NCBI GenBank assembly: GCA_002402275.1
Contig: DHFN01000249.1
Location: 1-5,943 of the forward strand
Length of the DNA: 5,943 nucleotides
Reading direction: 5' to 3'
Source: Anaerolineales bacterium UBA4823
Lineage (GTDB): Bacteria; Chloroflexota; Anaerolineae; Anaerolineales; UBA4823
In this document: positions 5,898-5,943 of the stretch, in pieces
How positions within the stretch are numbered: the first letter of the stretch is position 1
Layout of the letters: every line of letters starts with the position of its first letter
Translations under genes and position numbers: made by a program
The notes under the pieces: generated by a model
The model's input: the letters and a program-made list of their open reading frames with translations, nothing else
Told to the model about the DNA's origin: nothing
Databases searched by the model: none

Positions 5898-5923
5898 GAG
5901 ATTGTCCCATAAACCATAATTGT
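5898..5923 (+). repeat. 26-base direct repeat, copy 2
   Basis: It shares GAGATTGTCCCA...CATAATTGT with copy 1. It runs directly into CATTTCGAGATTCGG (5924-5938), which looks like the start of another palindromic GTCATTTCGAG unit cut by the window edge. Confidence 0.75.
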
Positions 5924-5943
5924 CATTTCGAGATTCGGCTATA

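Larger units (their letters stand above)
5609..5943. other. Gene-free tail after rny with repeat remnants
   Basis: I find no ORF, tRNA or other RNA gene here. No clear intrinsic terminator follows rny: GATTGTTTTT (5622-5631) provides a T-run but lacks a solid stem before it. The stretch holds the direct repeats and palindromic fragments listed separately, plus a 12-base palindrome AAGGAATTCCTT at 5861-5872. It reads like degraded repetitive or mobile-element sequence. Confidence 0.6.

Overview
The window looks like chromosomal DNA from a free-living bacterium, most likely a member of the Chloroflexota (Anaerolineae-like). This assignment rests on the flavour of the FtsL, RecX and RNase Y proteins and on recX lying next to rny. 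It is an inference from memory of the families, not a search. The DNA is AT-leaning by eye, especially between genes.

The left half (1-2852, minus strand) is the start of a division and cell wall (dcw/mra) cluster in the classical order mraZ - rsmH - ftsL - ftsI. The genes are tightly packed: mraZ/rsmH overlap by 8 bases, rsmH/ftsL are 52 bases apart, and ftsL/ftsI overlap by 4 bases (ATGA). The window edge cuts ftsI one base after the SxxK active-site motif, so most of its transpeptidase domain is missing. A good sigma70-type promoter (2936-2964) drives the cluster. Four direct repeats with an exact 10-base period (2901-2940) lie over its -10 and transcription start. They match what is known of MraZ operators, so mraZ very probably regulates its own operon.

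The middle (2965-3416) is a divergent intergenic region of about 450 bases without a convincing gene. It holds a second, rightward TATAAT box centred in an 8-base inverted repeat, several potential RNA stems, and a strong GC-rich hairpin that ends 26 bases before the recX ATG. It may be a long structured leader of recX-rny or a separate small RNA ending at that hairpin. The sequence alone does not decide between these.

The right half (3417-5608, plus strand) holds recX, a RecA modulator, and rny, the membrane-anchored endoribonuclease RNase Y. They are translationally coupled through a TAATG stop/start. No recA is in the window.

The tail (5609-5943) has no gene. It carries two near-identical 26-base direct repeats and remnants of a palindromic GTCATTTCGAG-type intergenic repeat, which suggests debris from a small mobile or repetitive element. 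No wholly new system is evident. The points most worth following are the regulatory DNA between mraZ and recX and the repeats after rny.
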